In this document: positions 16,609 through 26,820 of the stretch, piece by piece | How the letters are laid out: every line of letters starts with the position of its first letter | Position numbering within the stretch: the stretch's first letter is position 1 | DNA from: Archaeoglobus veneficus SNP6 | GTDB taxonomy: Archaea > Halobacteriota > Archaeoglobi > Archaeoglobales > Archaeoglobaceae | Direction: 5' to 3' | DNA: 64,000 nt | NCBI RefSeq assembly: GCF_000194625.1 | Contig: NC_015320.1 | Coordinates: 310,001-374,000 of the forward strand | Notes under the pieces: model-generated | The model's input: the letters and a program-made list of their open reading frames with translations, nothing else | Told to the model about the DNA's origin: nothing | Database searches by the model: none | Program-made: the position numbers and the translations under genes

Positions 16609-17475
16609 TCACTTGACAGGGTATCGTGCATATAGTTCCTTCCTGAGGGCCTCGAGCATTTCTTCCCTGATTCCGGCGAATTCTGCGGCGGAACAAACCC
16701 TTGCACCCGCTTCATTAGCCTTTTCAAACAAATCTTTCAGCCTCTCCCTCCACTTCAGGTCTCTCGCCAGATGATGGTCGAGGACGAGGGTTTTGACGTT
16801 CGTTCTTTCTATGAGCGCTGTCAAATTTTTGATGGACTCGCTGAGAGACTTTGCTGAGTAACGGTAGCCGAGCATGTACGTCATCGGTCCGTCGATGAAT
16901 ACAGTTTCGGCGTTGCACTCCAGCATGAAGTCGAGCTGGTGCTGAATGGCTGGCCCTTCTACGTCTGAAGAAAAGAGAAACCTCTGCTTTCCATCGTCGA
17001 TGCATACCTCTATTACATAGCCAAGCCTGTCGTTTGTGCCATGGAACACGGGCTTTGATATCGTCAGTTCTATTCCGTCAAACTCGTACCTTTTTCCATC
17101 CGCATAGTCTATGTCATCGGTTATTCCCTTGAGCTGGTTCAGGAAGAACGCGGCTCTTTTCTTCTGACTGAAGTTTATCCGCTCTTTTGGGTGCTTTATC
17201 AGCAGCTTTTTCCCTCTGAAAATCTCCACTTCGTTGGGATTGTGGTGGTCGTAGTGGTAGTGAGTTATTACCGAAACATCGGCCTTTGCTACGTACTTTT
17301 TTATCTTATCCCAAAGCTCCGATTCGCGCTGGTATTCGAGGGGATGTGGTGGCAGTCCGTAGCGGCTTGGGCCGAGTGCAACGCCGGGATCGATAACAAC
17401 GGATGTTTCTGCCTCGATAAAGGTTGCCATGCTTCTTGCCCCAAAAGAGTCGAAGGCGAGAGGAATAATCTTCAT
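16609..17475 (-). CDS. UPF0282 family metallo-beta-lactamase-fold hydrolase
   Basis: This 288-residue protein is a metallo-beta-lactamase-fold protein of the archaeal UPF0282 group. The metal motif is [10 protein letters not shown] (H-x-H-x-D-H, residues about 76-85), with further ligands in FHGTND, SSDVEGP and LDHHLARD. The substrate is unknown. It is on the same strand as fwdD with about 90 nt between them, but fwdD has its own promoter. It is divergent from the CBS gene. Confidence 0.85.
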   Translation of the reverse strand: MKIIPLAFDSFGARSMATFIEAETSVVIDPGVALGPSRYGLPPHPLEYQRESELWDKIKKYVAKADVSVITHYHYDHHNPNEVEIFRGKKLLIKHPKERINFSQKKRAAFFLNQLKGITDDIDYADGKRYEFDGIELTISKPVFHGTNDRLGYVIEVCIDDGKQRFLFSSDVEGPAIQHQLDFMLECNAETVFIDGPMTYMLGYRYSAKSLSESIKNLTALIERTNVKTLVLDHHLARDLKWRERLKDLFEKANEAGARVCSAAEFAGIREEMLEALRKELYARYPVK

Positions 17476-17555
17476 GAGTGAAATTTTGTTGCCAAGTATT
17501 TCAACACATCGATGAACCGAAAACTGTTTATTTGTTTTTTGACAAAATTAAAATT

Positions 17556-17936
17556 ATGAGGATAGGGGATGTGATGGTGAGAGATGTAGTTTCTGTGGAT
17601 TACAAAACGCCTGTGAAAGATGTCTGCAAGATAATGGGTGAAAAGAAAATAGGCAGCGTTATTGTCACGAGAGATGGTAAGGCTTTTGGAATCTTTACCG
17701 AGAGGGATTTGCTTTCCAAGGTTTTGCTTGAAGGGAGTCTCGACGAGGAGGTTGGAAAATACGCCTCAACACCTCTCATTGTCATCACTCCTGACTACGA
17801 TGTTAGAGAAGCGGCGAGAATAATGGCGGACATGAAGATAAAGAGACTCGTTGTCATGGAAGACGAGGAGGTCAAGGGAATCTTCACATCCGCTGACCTT
17901 GCGAGGGTGATTGCAGAATCGTCTTTTGAGGGCTGA
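17556..17936 (+). CDS. tandem CBS domain protein
   Basis: This 126-residue protein consists of two CBS domains: MRIGDVMVRDVVSVDYKTPV to FGIFTERDLL, then YASTPLIVITPDYDVREA to KGIFTSADLARV. CBS pairs bind adenine nucleotides and regulate partners. No catalytic domain is attached, so it is a stand-alone regulator. ATG 17556 is chosen since the first CBS domain begins there. The next gene begins 10 nt after its stop. Confidence 0.9.
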   Translation: MRIGDVMVRDVVSVDYKTPVKDVCKIMGEKKIGSVIVTRDGKAFGIFTERDLLSKVLLEGSLDEEVGKYASTPLIVITPDYDVREAARIMADMKIKRLVVMEDEEVKGIFTSADLARVIAESSFEG

Positions 17937-17946
17937 GGTGGTGGCC

Positions 17947-18162
17947 ATGGAGGAACTAAAGTGTGTTGTTTGCGGAAAGGAGCTGAAGAAGGACGATGAA
18001 GGCAGGGCATGGAGAAAGTGCACGATATGCAAGAAGCCAGTGTGCTTCGACCACCTGCGCTACATGGGCGTCTGGAGAAGGGGCCTTTACAGAGATTACG
18101 TTGAGGTTGTGCCAGTTTGCGAGAACGACATGCCAAAGAAGAGAAGAAGAGTCACAGAGTAA
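17947..18162 (+). CDS. small zinc-binding protein
   Basis: This 71-residue protein has four Cys-containing knuckles: C-x2-C (CVVCGKE), C-x2-C (CTICKKPVC), H (DHLRY) and a last C (VCEND), plus a basic C-terminus KKRRR. The arrangement resembles a treble-clef or B-box-like zinc finger. It starts MEELKCVVCGK with GAGGTGGTGG upstream and is coupled to the CBS gene. Function unknown. Confidence 0.7.
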   Translation: MEELKCVVCGKELKKDDEGRAWRKCTICKKPVCFDHLRYMGVWRRGLYRDYVEVVPVCENDMPKKRRRVTE

Positions 18163-18269
18163 TCTCTCTTTTTTGCTGTTTTACATTGCAGTTTTATAGA
18201 GTTTTTATAGAATAGAACTTGCGAAAATTACGAAAACTTTATGAAATTTTGAAAACCTGAGCTATTTTA

Positions 18270-20507
<2,238 letters not shown>

Positions 20508-20555
20508 CACCACTACCATTATTATCAAATTTCCTCGAAGGTTACAAAAATCTTT

Positions 20556-20593
20556 CTGTTCAGTTTTTAATGTTTAAAATTTAAAGTGAACAG
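20556..20593. repeat. inverted repeat across the kinase promoter
   Basis: CTGTTCA (20556-20562) and TGAACAG (20587-20593) are exact inverted arms about 24 nt apart. The AT-rich centre (TTTAAATTTTAAA on the minus strand) could contain the TATA box of the kinase gene. An operator is possible. Confidence 0.4.
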
Positions 20594-20714
20594 TAGTTCA
20601 GAAGTAACGATAACGATTAATATTGGCATTTCCGTTAAAACGGCTGGTGAGTTAATATTTCATGCCGTCTGCATTTGAAGGTCATGACCAAAAAAGGAGT
20701 AGGGAGCCCTTAAT

Positions 20715-20722
20715 TTTTTATA
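20715..20722 (+). promoter_or_regulatory. TATA box for pus10
   Basis: TTTTTATA is centred about 26 nt before the pus10 ATG at 20744, consistent with leaderless transcription. Confidence 0.45.
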
Positions 20723-20743
20723 GCCTCTTTCTTACCTCCTCTG

Positions 20744-21862
20744 ATGCTTGAACTGTGCAAGAAGTGCATCGACAGACTTGGAATCAGTGCAGACGTTAAA
20801 GAAGTTGAAGGCAGCGAGTGCATGCTTTGCTTGGGCCTGCTCTGGAGGACGGAGGAGATAGCAAGGCAGATAGCGGAGAGTCTTGAGGAGTACGAGTTTG
20901 ACACGTTTCAGATTGGAAGCAGGCTTGAAGGAAGCGTTAAAGCACTCGAAGAGTACATATTTGAAAAGTACGGCCTTACCACGGAAAAAAGCCTGAAGTA
21001 TCACTTCAACAGGGAGCTTACCAAAGCTTTTGCAGCGCTTACTGGAAAAAGCCCAGATAGGGAGCCAGACGTTACGATAATCTACAACATAGAGAAGATG
21101 GACTACGAGACTCGGATAGCTTCCCTTTACATCTACGGCAGGTATAAAAAGAGAGTACGGAACATCCCGCAGACGAGGTGGCTCTGTTCTGCGTGTGACG
21201 GAAAAGGATGTGAGGTGTGTGGTTTTACGGGGAAGAGGTATCCTACTTCTGTTGAGGAGCTCATTGCGGAGCCGTGCAGGAGGATGGCTGAGGGAAGCTA
21301 CGCGGTTCTTCATGGGGCGGGAAGAGAAGATGTCGATGCGAGGATGCTTGGAAACGGAAGGCCATTCATAGTCGAAATTCAGAATCCAAAAAAAAGGCAC
21401 ATAGACCTTGAAAAGCTTGAAGAGATTATAAACAGGGAGGCAAGAGGGAAGGTTGCGGTTTGCTGCATGAAGTTTGCGAAGGCGAGAGATGTAGCCTTCA
21501 TCAAGAACGCGAAGTTCAGGAAAGTTTACAGAGCTATCGTTGAGTTTGACCGAGAAGTGAGCAGGGAAGAGCTTGAAGATGCCCTTAAGGTTCTGAGCAA
21601 CAGGGTTATAGAGCAGTACACTCCCAAGAGGGTGGAGCACAGGAGGGCAAATCTCTTAAGGAAGAGAAGAACATACGGGATAAAACTCCTGCTCCACAGA
21701 GGAAATAAGGCCGTCATAGAGATTGAAGCTGAAAGCGGGCTGTACATAAAAGAGCTCGTTAGCGGAGATGAGGGAAGAACGAGGCCAAGCCTGTCGGAAG
21801 TTTTAAATAACTATGCGAAGGTCGTTAAGCTCGACGTCATCAGGGTAGAGGGTGGCATCTGA
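20744..21862 (+). CDS. pus10: tRNA pseudouridine synthase Pus10
   Basis: This 372-residue protein has an N-terminal THUMP-containing region with zinc cysteines (CKKC and CMLC near residues 5-30) and a C-x2-C-x5-C-x2-C insert (CSACDGKGCEVCG). The catalytic domain holds GAGREDVDARMLG, whose Asp is the nucleophile. Archaeal Pus10 makes pseudouridine 55 and often 54 in the T-loop. It leads a run of translation genes (rpl21e, rpoF, DUF655, ksgA). Confidence 0.93.
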   Translation: MLELCKKCIDRLGISADVKEVEGSECMLCLGLLWRTEEIARQIAESLEEYEFDTFQIGSRLEGSVKALEEYIFEKYGLTTEKSLKYHFNRELTKAFAALTGKSPDREPDVTIIYNIEKMDYETRIASLYIYGRYKKRVRNIPQTRWLCSACDGKGCEVCGFTGKRYPTSVEELIAEPCRRMAEGSYAVLHGAGREDVDARMLGNGRPFIVEIQNPKKRHIDLEKLEEIINREARGKVAVCCMKFAKARDVAFIKNAKFRKVYRAIVEFDREVSREELEDALKVLSNRVIEQYTPKRVEHRRANLLRKRRTYGIKLLLHRGNKAVIEIEAESGLYIKELVSGDEGRTRPSLSEVLNNYAKVVKLDVIRVEGGI

Positions 21863-21921
21863 CGCTGCCCGGATGATATCGGGCTGAGTGTTTGAGGTTA
21901 ACGTCACAGGAGGTTGCGAGA

Positions 21922-22212
21922 ATGGGGTGGAAATCTCACGGTTTCAGGTTCAAGTCGGGAAGGAAGCTCAGAAAAGGTGTAAGGGAGAAGGGAGTCAGGA
22001 TAAGGAAGGCCCTCCAGACATTTGAGATTGGACAGTACGTCCACATCGATATCGAGCCGGCTGTTCACAAGGGTATGCCCCACCCCCGCTTCCAGGGGAG
22101 GACGGGCAGAGTTATAGGCCAGAGAGGTAGAGCCTACCTCGTCGAAGTGAGGGACGGTGGAAAGTATAAGACGCTCATTGTCAGGCCGGAGCACCTCAAG
22201 CCACAGGTGTGA
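21922..22212 (+). CDS. rpl21e: 50S ribosomal protein L21e
   Basis: This 96-residue protein begins MGWKSHGFRFKSGRKLRKG and has the SH3-like core VHIDIEPAVHKGMPHPRF-QGRTG of L21e. ATG 21922 is chosen because CAGGAGG lies 7-8 nt upstream and homologs start here, although the frame is open earlier. It precedes rpoF by 3 nt, a conserved archaeal pairing. Confidence 0.95.
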   Translation: MGWKSHGFRFKSGRKLRKGVREKGVRIRKALQTFEIGQYVHIDIEPAVHKGMPHPRFQGRTGRVIGQRGRAYLVEVRDGGKYKTLIVRPEHLKPQV

Positions 22213-22215
22213 ATC

Positions 22216-22566
22216 ATGGCTTTTAAAGAAGTTAAGGAGTTTGAGTACATAACCATAGCAGAGGCAAAGGAGATAATGGAAAAGATAGCCGAAGAGAGGA
22301 AGCAGCAGGCCGAACTCCTTTTTGAGACGAGAAGAGCTTTAAAGCATTTGAGGACTTTTTCTAAGCTTCCTGCCGAGGATGCGAAAAAGCTTGTTGAAGA
22401 GCTCATGGCTCTTCCCCATGTTGGCAGGAAGGACATAGCGGTAAAGCTTGCTGACATAATGCCGAAGGTGCCAGACGAGGTTAGAACCATCTTTGCAAAG
22501 GAGCGCTTTACACTAACCCCGGAGCAGATTCAGGAGATACTCGACATAATTGCTAAATACCGGTAG
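22216..22566 (+). CDS. rpo4: RNA polymerase subunit F (Rpb4-like)
   Basis: This 116-residue protein has the RpoF/Rpb4 layout: an N-terminal part with EYITIAEAKEIMEKIAEER and a C-terminal HRDC-like helical part (LPHVGRKDIAVKLADIMP, LTPEQIQEILDII). With subunit E it forms the polymerase stalk that helps open complex formation and RNA binding. Its linkage to L21e and DUF655 is typical of archaea. Confidence 0.92.
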   Translation: MAFKEVKEFEYITIAEAKEIMEKIAEERKQQAELLFETRRALKHLRTFSKLPAEDAKKLVEELMALPHVGRKDIAVKLADIMPKVPDEVRTIFAKERFTLTPEQIQEILDIIAKYR

Positions 22567-22621
22567 AGTTTTGAAAAGATTAATATAATTGCTGTTTTTT
22601 CTAATTTCAAGGGGTCTTACT

Positions 22622-23200
22622 ATGGAGCAGAGAAGAGAAAAGTCAAAAGAAAAGATGGAGGACTATGCTTACGTGCTTGATTTCCTCCCTTACGGCCATC
22701 CCGAGGATAAGAGACCCATTCACAGGCGAGAACCCCTCGCGCAGGTGGTAGGTGAAAAGTACTTCACTCTCCTCGAAGTCAGTCTGAAGAAAGGCTCATC
22801 TCCTCTTGTAATGGACAGACTCTACATAGGGAAGGGTGAGAGAGACGTAGTCCACAAGATCAAGAAAAAGCTGAGGTTCGAAGATCTGACACCCGCAGCA
22901 AAATCGGAGCTACCCTATGTTCTGGAGCACATCGTTAAGGAGAACGAAGGTAGGTTTGTGGAGTTTTTCAACAAAGCCGAACCCATTACGACCCGTTTAC
23001 ATCAGCTCGAACTGCTTCCGGGCATAGGAAAGAAGACTATGTGGGCAATTCTCGACGAGAGAAAGAAGGAGCCGTTTAAGAGCTTCGATGATATCGCCAG
23101 CAGAGTAAAAGGCCTGCAGCGCCCCGAAAAGCTGATAATCAATCGTATAATCTACGAGCTTCAGAATCCGGCTACGAAGTACAAGCTCTTCACCCTATGA
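22622..23200 (+). CDS. DUF655 RNA/DNA-binding protein
   Basis: This 192-residue protein matches archaeal DUF655. The N-terminal part is a beta-barrel (YAYVLDFLPYGHPEDKRPIHR to GKGERDVVHKIK) and the C-terminal part has a helix-hairpin-helix (LELLPGIGKKTMWAILDERKK). Conserved linkage with L21e, RpoF and KsgA suggests a role in ribosome or RNA metabolism, but the function is not established. ATG 22622 is chosen; an in-frame start at 22589 would add 11 hydrophobic residues. It overlaps ksgA by 4 nt. Confidence 0.85.
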   Translation: MEQRREKSKEKMEDYAYVLDFLPYGHPEDKRPIHRREPLAQVVGEKYFTLLEVSLKKGSSPLVMDRLYIGKGERDVVHKIKKKLRFEDLTPAAKSELPYVLEHIVKENEGRFVEFFNKAEPITTRLHQLELLPGIGKKTMWAILDERKKEPFKSFDDIASRVKGLQRPEKLIINRIIYELQNPATKYKLFTL

Positions 23201-23949
23201 AGTTTTTCAAGTCGAAAGGGCAGCACATCGTAAGCAAGGCGATTGCGAGGAGAATTGCTGGCTATGCGGAATTGAGTAAGAAGGACACGGTTCTCGAGGT
23301 AGGCTGCGGAACGGGTGTTTTGACCTCTGTTTTACTTGAAAGGGCAGGAAAAGTGTACGGAATCGAGATAGATGCACGATTTGTTAAATTGCTCCAGGAA
23401 AAATTCGCGAAAGAAATTGACGAGGGCAGGTTTATTCTAATCCACGGGGATGCGATGAAAGTCGAATTCCCTCCCTTCAACAAGTTCGTTTCGAATATCC
23501 CCTACTTTATTTCCTCACCCCTGACATTCAAGCTGCTCAGACACGATTTTGATGTTGCTGTTGTCATGTACCAGCGTGAGTTTGCTGAAAGACTCGTAGC
23601 AAGGAAGGGTGAGAACTATGGCAGACTCAGTGTTGTAGTCAAAGCATACGCCAAGCCTGAAATCGTTGAATACGTCAGCAGGAAGGCGTTCAGACCTCCC
23701 CCTTCTGTGGACTCCGCAGTAGTCCGCTTAATAAAAAAACCTGAGATAGAGGTTGAAAACCTGCAGATTTTCGAAGACCTCGTCCGCTACTGCTTCTCGA
23801 GGAGGAGGAAGCAGCTCGGGAAAATTCTCGACGAGTGGATGGAAAGCAGGGGTATTTGGCTCGAGGTTCCCGAAGAGTTGAGAAGACTCAGGCCTGAGGA
23901 CATCGAACCAGAAGTGTACGCTGAAATTGTTAAAAGCGCAAAGCTTTAA
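23197..23949 (+). CDS. ksgA: 16S rRNA dimethyladenosine transferase KsgA/Dim1
   Basis: This 250-residue AdoMet-dependent methyltransferase has motif I LEVGCGTGVLT, an acidic strand VYGIEIDARF, and the catalytic N-I-P-Y (SNIPYFISSPL). It dimethylates two adjacent adenosines near the 3' end of 16S rRNA and acts as an assembly checkpoint. Its ATG overlaps the DUF655 stop (ATGA). Length and motif order are normal. Confidence 0.94.
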   Translation: MKFFKSKGQHIVSKAIARRIAGYAELSKKDTVLEVGCGTGVLTSVLLERAGKVYGIEIDARFVKLLQEKFAKEIDEGRFILIHGDAMKVEFPPFNKFVSNIPYFISSPLTFKLLRHDFDVAVVMYQREFAERLVARKGENYGRLSVVVKAYAKPEIVEYVSRKAFRPPPSVDSAVVRLIKKPEIEVENLQIFEDLVRYCFSRRRKQLGKILDEWMESRGIWLEVPEELRRLRPEDIEPEVYAEIVKSAKL

Positions 23950-23973
23950 GTTTCTTCATGTAAGGCTTGCTCT

Positions 23974-24966
23974 ATGAAGGTCGTGATAATGGCCGGAGGT
24001 TACGCAACGAGGCTCTGGCCAATAACGAAAACGAAGGCCAAGCCGCTGCTCCCCATGGGTAAGAGAAGGATAATCGACATAGTTTACGATAAGGTAAAAT
24101 CCTTTGGCACTGTTGTTGTTTCCACCAACAGGCGCTTTGAGCCGGACTTCAGGAAATGGGCAGAAGACAAGGATGTTGAACTCTTCGTCGAGGATAGTAT
24201 GAGCGAGGAGGAGAAGCTCGGGGCTGTTAGAGCTCTTGCAGAAGTTGCCGCTTATCTTGACGATGAAATGCTCGTGGTTGCGGGTGATAACCTTTTCTCC
24301 TTCACCCTTGAGGGCTTTGTGGAGTTCTACAGAGAAAAAGGGGAGCCTGTCACAGCTCTATACGATGTGGGCGATTACGAGCTGGCAAAGCGCTACGGTG
24401 TTGCAGAACTTGACGGCCGGAGGATTGTTGGGTTCATGGAGAAGCCAGCAAGTCCGCCGTCAACGCTTGTCGGCATTGGGATTTACGCCTTTCCGCGTAG
24501 AGTTTGCGGGCTACTTTCAGAGTATGTGGAGGGCAATGCGAAGGCAGACAACATAGGCGATTTCATGGGCTGGCTGTGCGAGAGGGAGGAGCTTTACGGC
24601 TACGCGTTCAGCGGAAACTGGTACGACATAGGTAGTCCTGACTCATACATTGAGGCGTTCAAGACCTTCATGGAGCACAGCGTCGCGGAAGTGGAAGTTG
24701 ACAGGCGTGCCAAGATAATTGAGCCTGTGGCGATAGAAGAGGGTGTGAAAATCATTGGCCGCTCAATTGTTGGGCCGTACGCGTACATAGGCAGGAACTG
24801 TGTTATAGAGAACTCCGACGTGTGTGACAGCGTGGTTTTCGACAACGTCATACTCAGGAGGGCGAAGGTGTGGAGGAGTATAGTTGACGAGGATTGCGAG
24901 ATAAGGAATCTCGATTTAAGTGGTTCGATAATAGGGGCGCATGCGAAGATTCAGAGGGGTGAGTAG
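23974..24966 (+). CDS. sugar-phosphate nucleotidyltransferase
   Basis: This 330-residue protein has the nucleotidyltransferase signature MKVVIMAGGYATRLWPITKTKAKPLLPMG at its start and a catalytic region VVAGDNLFSF. From about residue 245 a left-handed beta-helix follows (EEGVKIIGRSIVGPYAYIGRNCVIENS). Such enzymes make NDP-sugars such as dTDP-glucose or GDP-mannose; the exact sugar cannot be read from the sequence. It is translationally coupled (TAGTG) to the radical SAM gene. Confidence 0.85.
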   Translation: MKVVIMAGGYATRLWPITKTKAKPLLPMGKRRIIDIVYDKVKSFGTVVVSTNRRFEPDFRKWAEDKDVELFVEDSMSEEEKLGAVRALAEVAAYLDDEMLVVAGDNLFSFTLEGFVEFYREKGEPVTALYDVGDYELAKRYGVAELDGRRIVGFMEKPASPPSTLVGIGIYAFPRRVCGLLSEYVEGNAKADNIGDFMGWLCEREELYGYAFSGNWYDIGSPDSYIEAFKTFMEHSVAEVEVDRRAKIIEPVAIEEGVKIIGRSIVGPYAYIGRNCVIENSDVCDSVVFDNVILRRAKVWRSIVDEDCEIRNLDLSGSIIGAHAKIQRGE

Positions 24967-26552
24967 TGGCAATCGCTATAGTTGACGGATACGTTGACGA
25001 GCCGTCTTGCCTTGGAGTTCCGCCGTACATCTCTCCTTACCCGAGATACATCTACGGGATGCTCAGAAGGCTGAAAATTAATGCTGCCTATTTTACCGCT
25101 GAGCAGGTGAGGGAACGTCCATCGCTTCTTGAAAAATTCGATTTTTCCATCGTTATTGCCGGAGCGATTGTACCGGGGAAGTACCTCGCTGCAAAGCCCC
25201 TAAGCCTGCGGGAGGTTGCAATGCTTCCGGGGGATAAGGTTGTTGTTGGCCCCGTTGCTCTGGAGCTTGGTAAAAGAGAGAAAGAAGAGCTCAACGTCCT
25301 GAACTATCCCTTTGAAAGGGAACTGTTCGAATATCTATGCAAATACTCCGGAGTAGAGAAATCCTTTGACCTCGACTCCTTCGCAATACTTGGCAGCGAA
25401 GTGGTCAGGCAACATCCCGACTTCCCCCACGTGATATGCGAGATAGAGACTTACAGGGGGTGCTACTGGAGAAAGTGCTCGTTCTGCATGGAGTTTATCC
25501 ACGGAAGACCGAAAATGAGGGACCCCAACGCAGTACTGGGGGAAATTGAAGCTCTTTACAGTGCTGGCGTGAGGCACTTCAGGCTGGGCAGGCAGACTGA
25601 CTTCTTTACGTACATGGCCGATTTCAGCTACGAGGTTCCGAAGCCGAACGCCGATTTCATGCTGGCTTTTCACAGAGAGATATGGCGAAGATGTCCGAAG
25701 ATAAAAACACTGCATTTAGACAACGTAAATCCGAAGACAATTGCAGAACATCCTGAAGAGAGCTCGAAGATAATAAAGACAATAGTCATGTATCAGACAC
25801 CCGGAAACGTTGCGGCCTTTGGGCTTGAAAGTGCCGACGAAAGGGTTGTGGAACTTAACAGCCTTGCAGCAATGCCGGATGAGGTAATGAAGGCAATAGA
25901 ACTCGTCAACTGCTACGGGAGGGCAGTAGGCTACAATGGCATGCCATGCTTTCTCCCCGGCATAAACTTCGTTATCGGGTTGATTGGTGAGACGAAGAAG
26001 ACGTTTGAGAAGAACTTCGAGTTTCTTTCCGAGTTGCTCGAGAGAAATCTTCTCGTAAGGCGGATAAACATCCGGCAGGTCAAGATAGTTCCGGGAACGA
26101 AAATGGAGAAGTTTGGCGATCGCAACGTCAGAAGGCACAAGAAGTACTTCAGATTTTTCAAAAGGAAGGTCAGGGAAGAGATAGATAGGGAAATGCTGAG
26201 GAAGTTAGTTCCCGTTGGCAGGAAGCTTACAGAGCTTAGATGTGAGGTTGTAGAGGGAAATTTGACCTTTGCAAGGCAGATGGGAACGTATCCTCTCCTC
26301 GTTGGCCTCGTTGGCAGATATACAAGAAACAAATTTGTAGATGCCCGCGTTGTAGGCTACGGAATGCGTTCAGTAACTGCCGTAGAGATTCTCGACGTAA
26401 ACAGAGCAAGCTTGCAGCAGCTTGAGGCAATTCCGGGAATAGGAAAAGCAACCGCTGCAAAAATAGTCGCGAACAGACCCTTCAGAAATGTCGAAGAAAT
26501 TGCGAGCCTCGTAGAGAACTTCGATGAGATAAAGGACTTCTTTTTACTTTGA
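24966..26552 (+). CDS. radical SAM protein with C-terminal helix-hairpin-helix
   Basis: This 528-residue protein has a B12-binding-like N-terminal region and the radical SAM cysteines in RGCYWRKCSFCME (C-x4-C-x2-C form, about residue 165). The core carries IKTLHLDNVNP and FGLESADERVVELN. The last 60 residues hold a helix-hairpin-helix (LEAIPGIGKATAAKIVANRP), a DNA-binding type motif also found in ComEA-like proteins. The substrate is unknown; a nucleic acid target is inferred from the added domain. The start is GTG 24966, overlapping the previous stop. Confidence 0.85.
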   Translation: MAIAIVDGYVDEPSCLGVPPYISPYPRYIYGMLRRLKINAAYFTAEQVRERPSLLEKFDFSIVIAGAIVPGKYLAAKPLSLREVAMLPGDKVVVGPVALELGKREKEELNVLNYPFERELFEYLCKYSGVEKSFDLDSFAILGSEVVRQHPDFPHVICEIETYRGCYWRKCSFCMEFIHGRPKMRDPNAVLGEIEALYSAGVRHFRLGRQTDFFTYMADFSYEVPKPNADFMLAFHREIWRRCPKIKTLHLDNVNPKTIAEHPEESSKIIKTIVMYQTPGNVAAFGLESADERVVELNSLAAMPDEVMKAIELVNCYGRAVGYNGMPCFLPGINFVIGLIGETKKTFEKNFEFLSELLERNLLVRRINIRQVKIVPGTKMEKFGDRNVRRHKKYFRFFKRKVREEIDREMLRKLVPVGRKLTELRCEVVEGNLTFARQMGTYPLLVGLVGRYTRNKFVDARVVGYGMRSVTAVEILDVNRASLQQLEAIPGIGKATAAKIVANRPFRNVEEIASLVENFDEIKDFFLL

Positions 26553-26820
26553 TTTTCCACTCTTCTGCAATTTCAACGGGTTATTCTTTGGAAAATGCTA
26601 TTTTGGCTGCTTATGGTTTATATTGTCAGTTTCCAGTGGAAGCGTAGGGCCATTATAATTACAATACTCAATCAATACAGTTAGGCCAAGTGTCAAATCA
26701 TGAACTTATGAAATAAAACTTTTCTGAACGTTATTTATTCTATCTAAATAAATTTAGGGTAGAATGGTAAAGCTCTTAAAGGGTGGCGAAGGCACTCATC
26801 ATGTTTTAGGGTGGTTGATT
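26553..26820. other. putative replication origin region
   Basis: About 270 nt between the radical SAM gene and orc1/cdc6. It contains one origin recognition box match (26629-26649) followed by AT-rich sequence (26700-26760) that could serve as an unwinding element. I see only one clear box. Confidence 0.5.
26629..26649 (+). promoter_or_regulatory. origin recognition box (ORB)
   Basis: TTTCCAGTGGAAGCGTAGGG closely resembles the archaeal ORB consensus, which pairs a TTTCCAGTGGAAA-like dyad with a downstream G-rich element. It lies about 170 nt upstream of the Orc1/Cdc6 gene, the usual place for an archaeal origin. Confidence 0.65.

Noticed and set aside
23974-24966. Assignment of the nucleotidyltransferase to a specific sugar (GlmU or ManC)
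   Set aside because: Motifs are shared across the superfamily; the C-terminal beta-helix alone does not settle the substrate.
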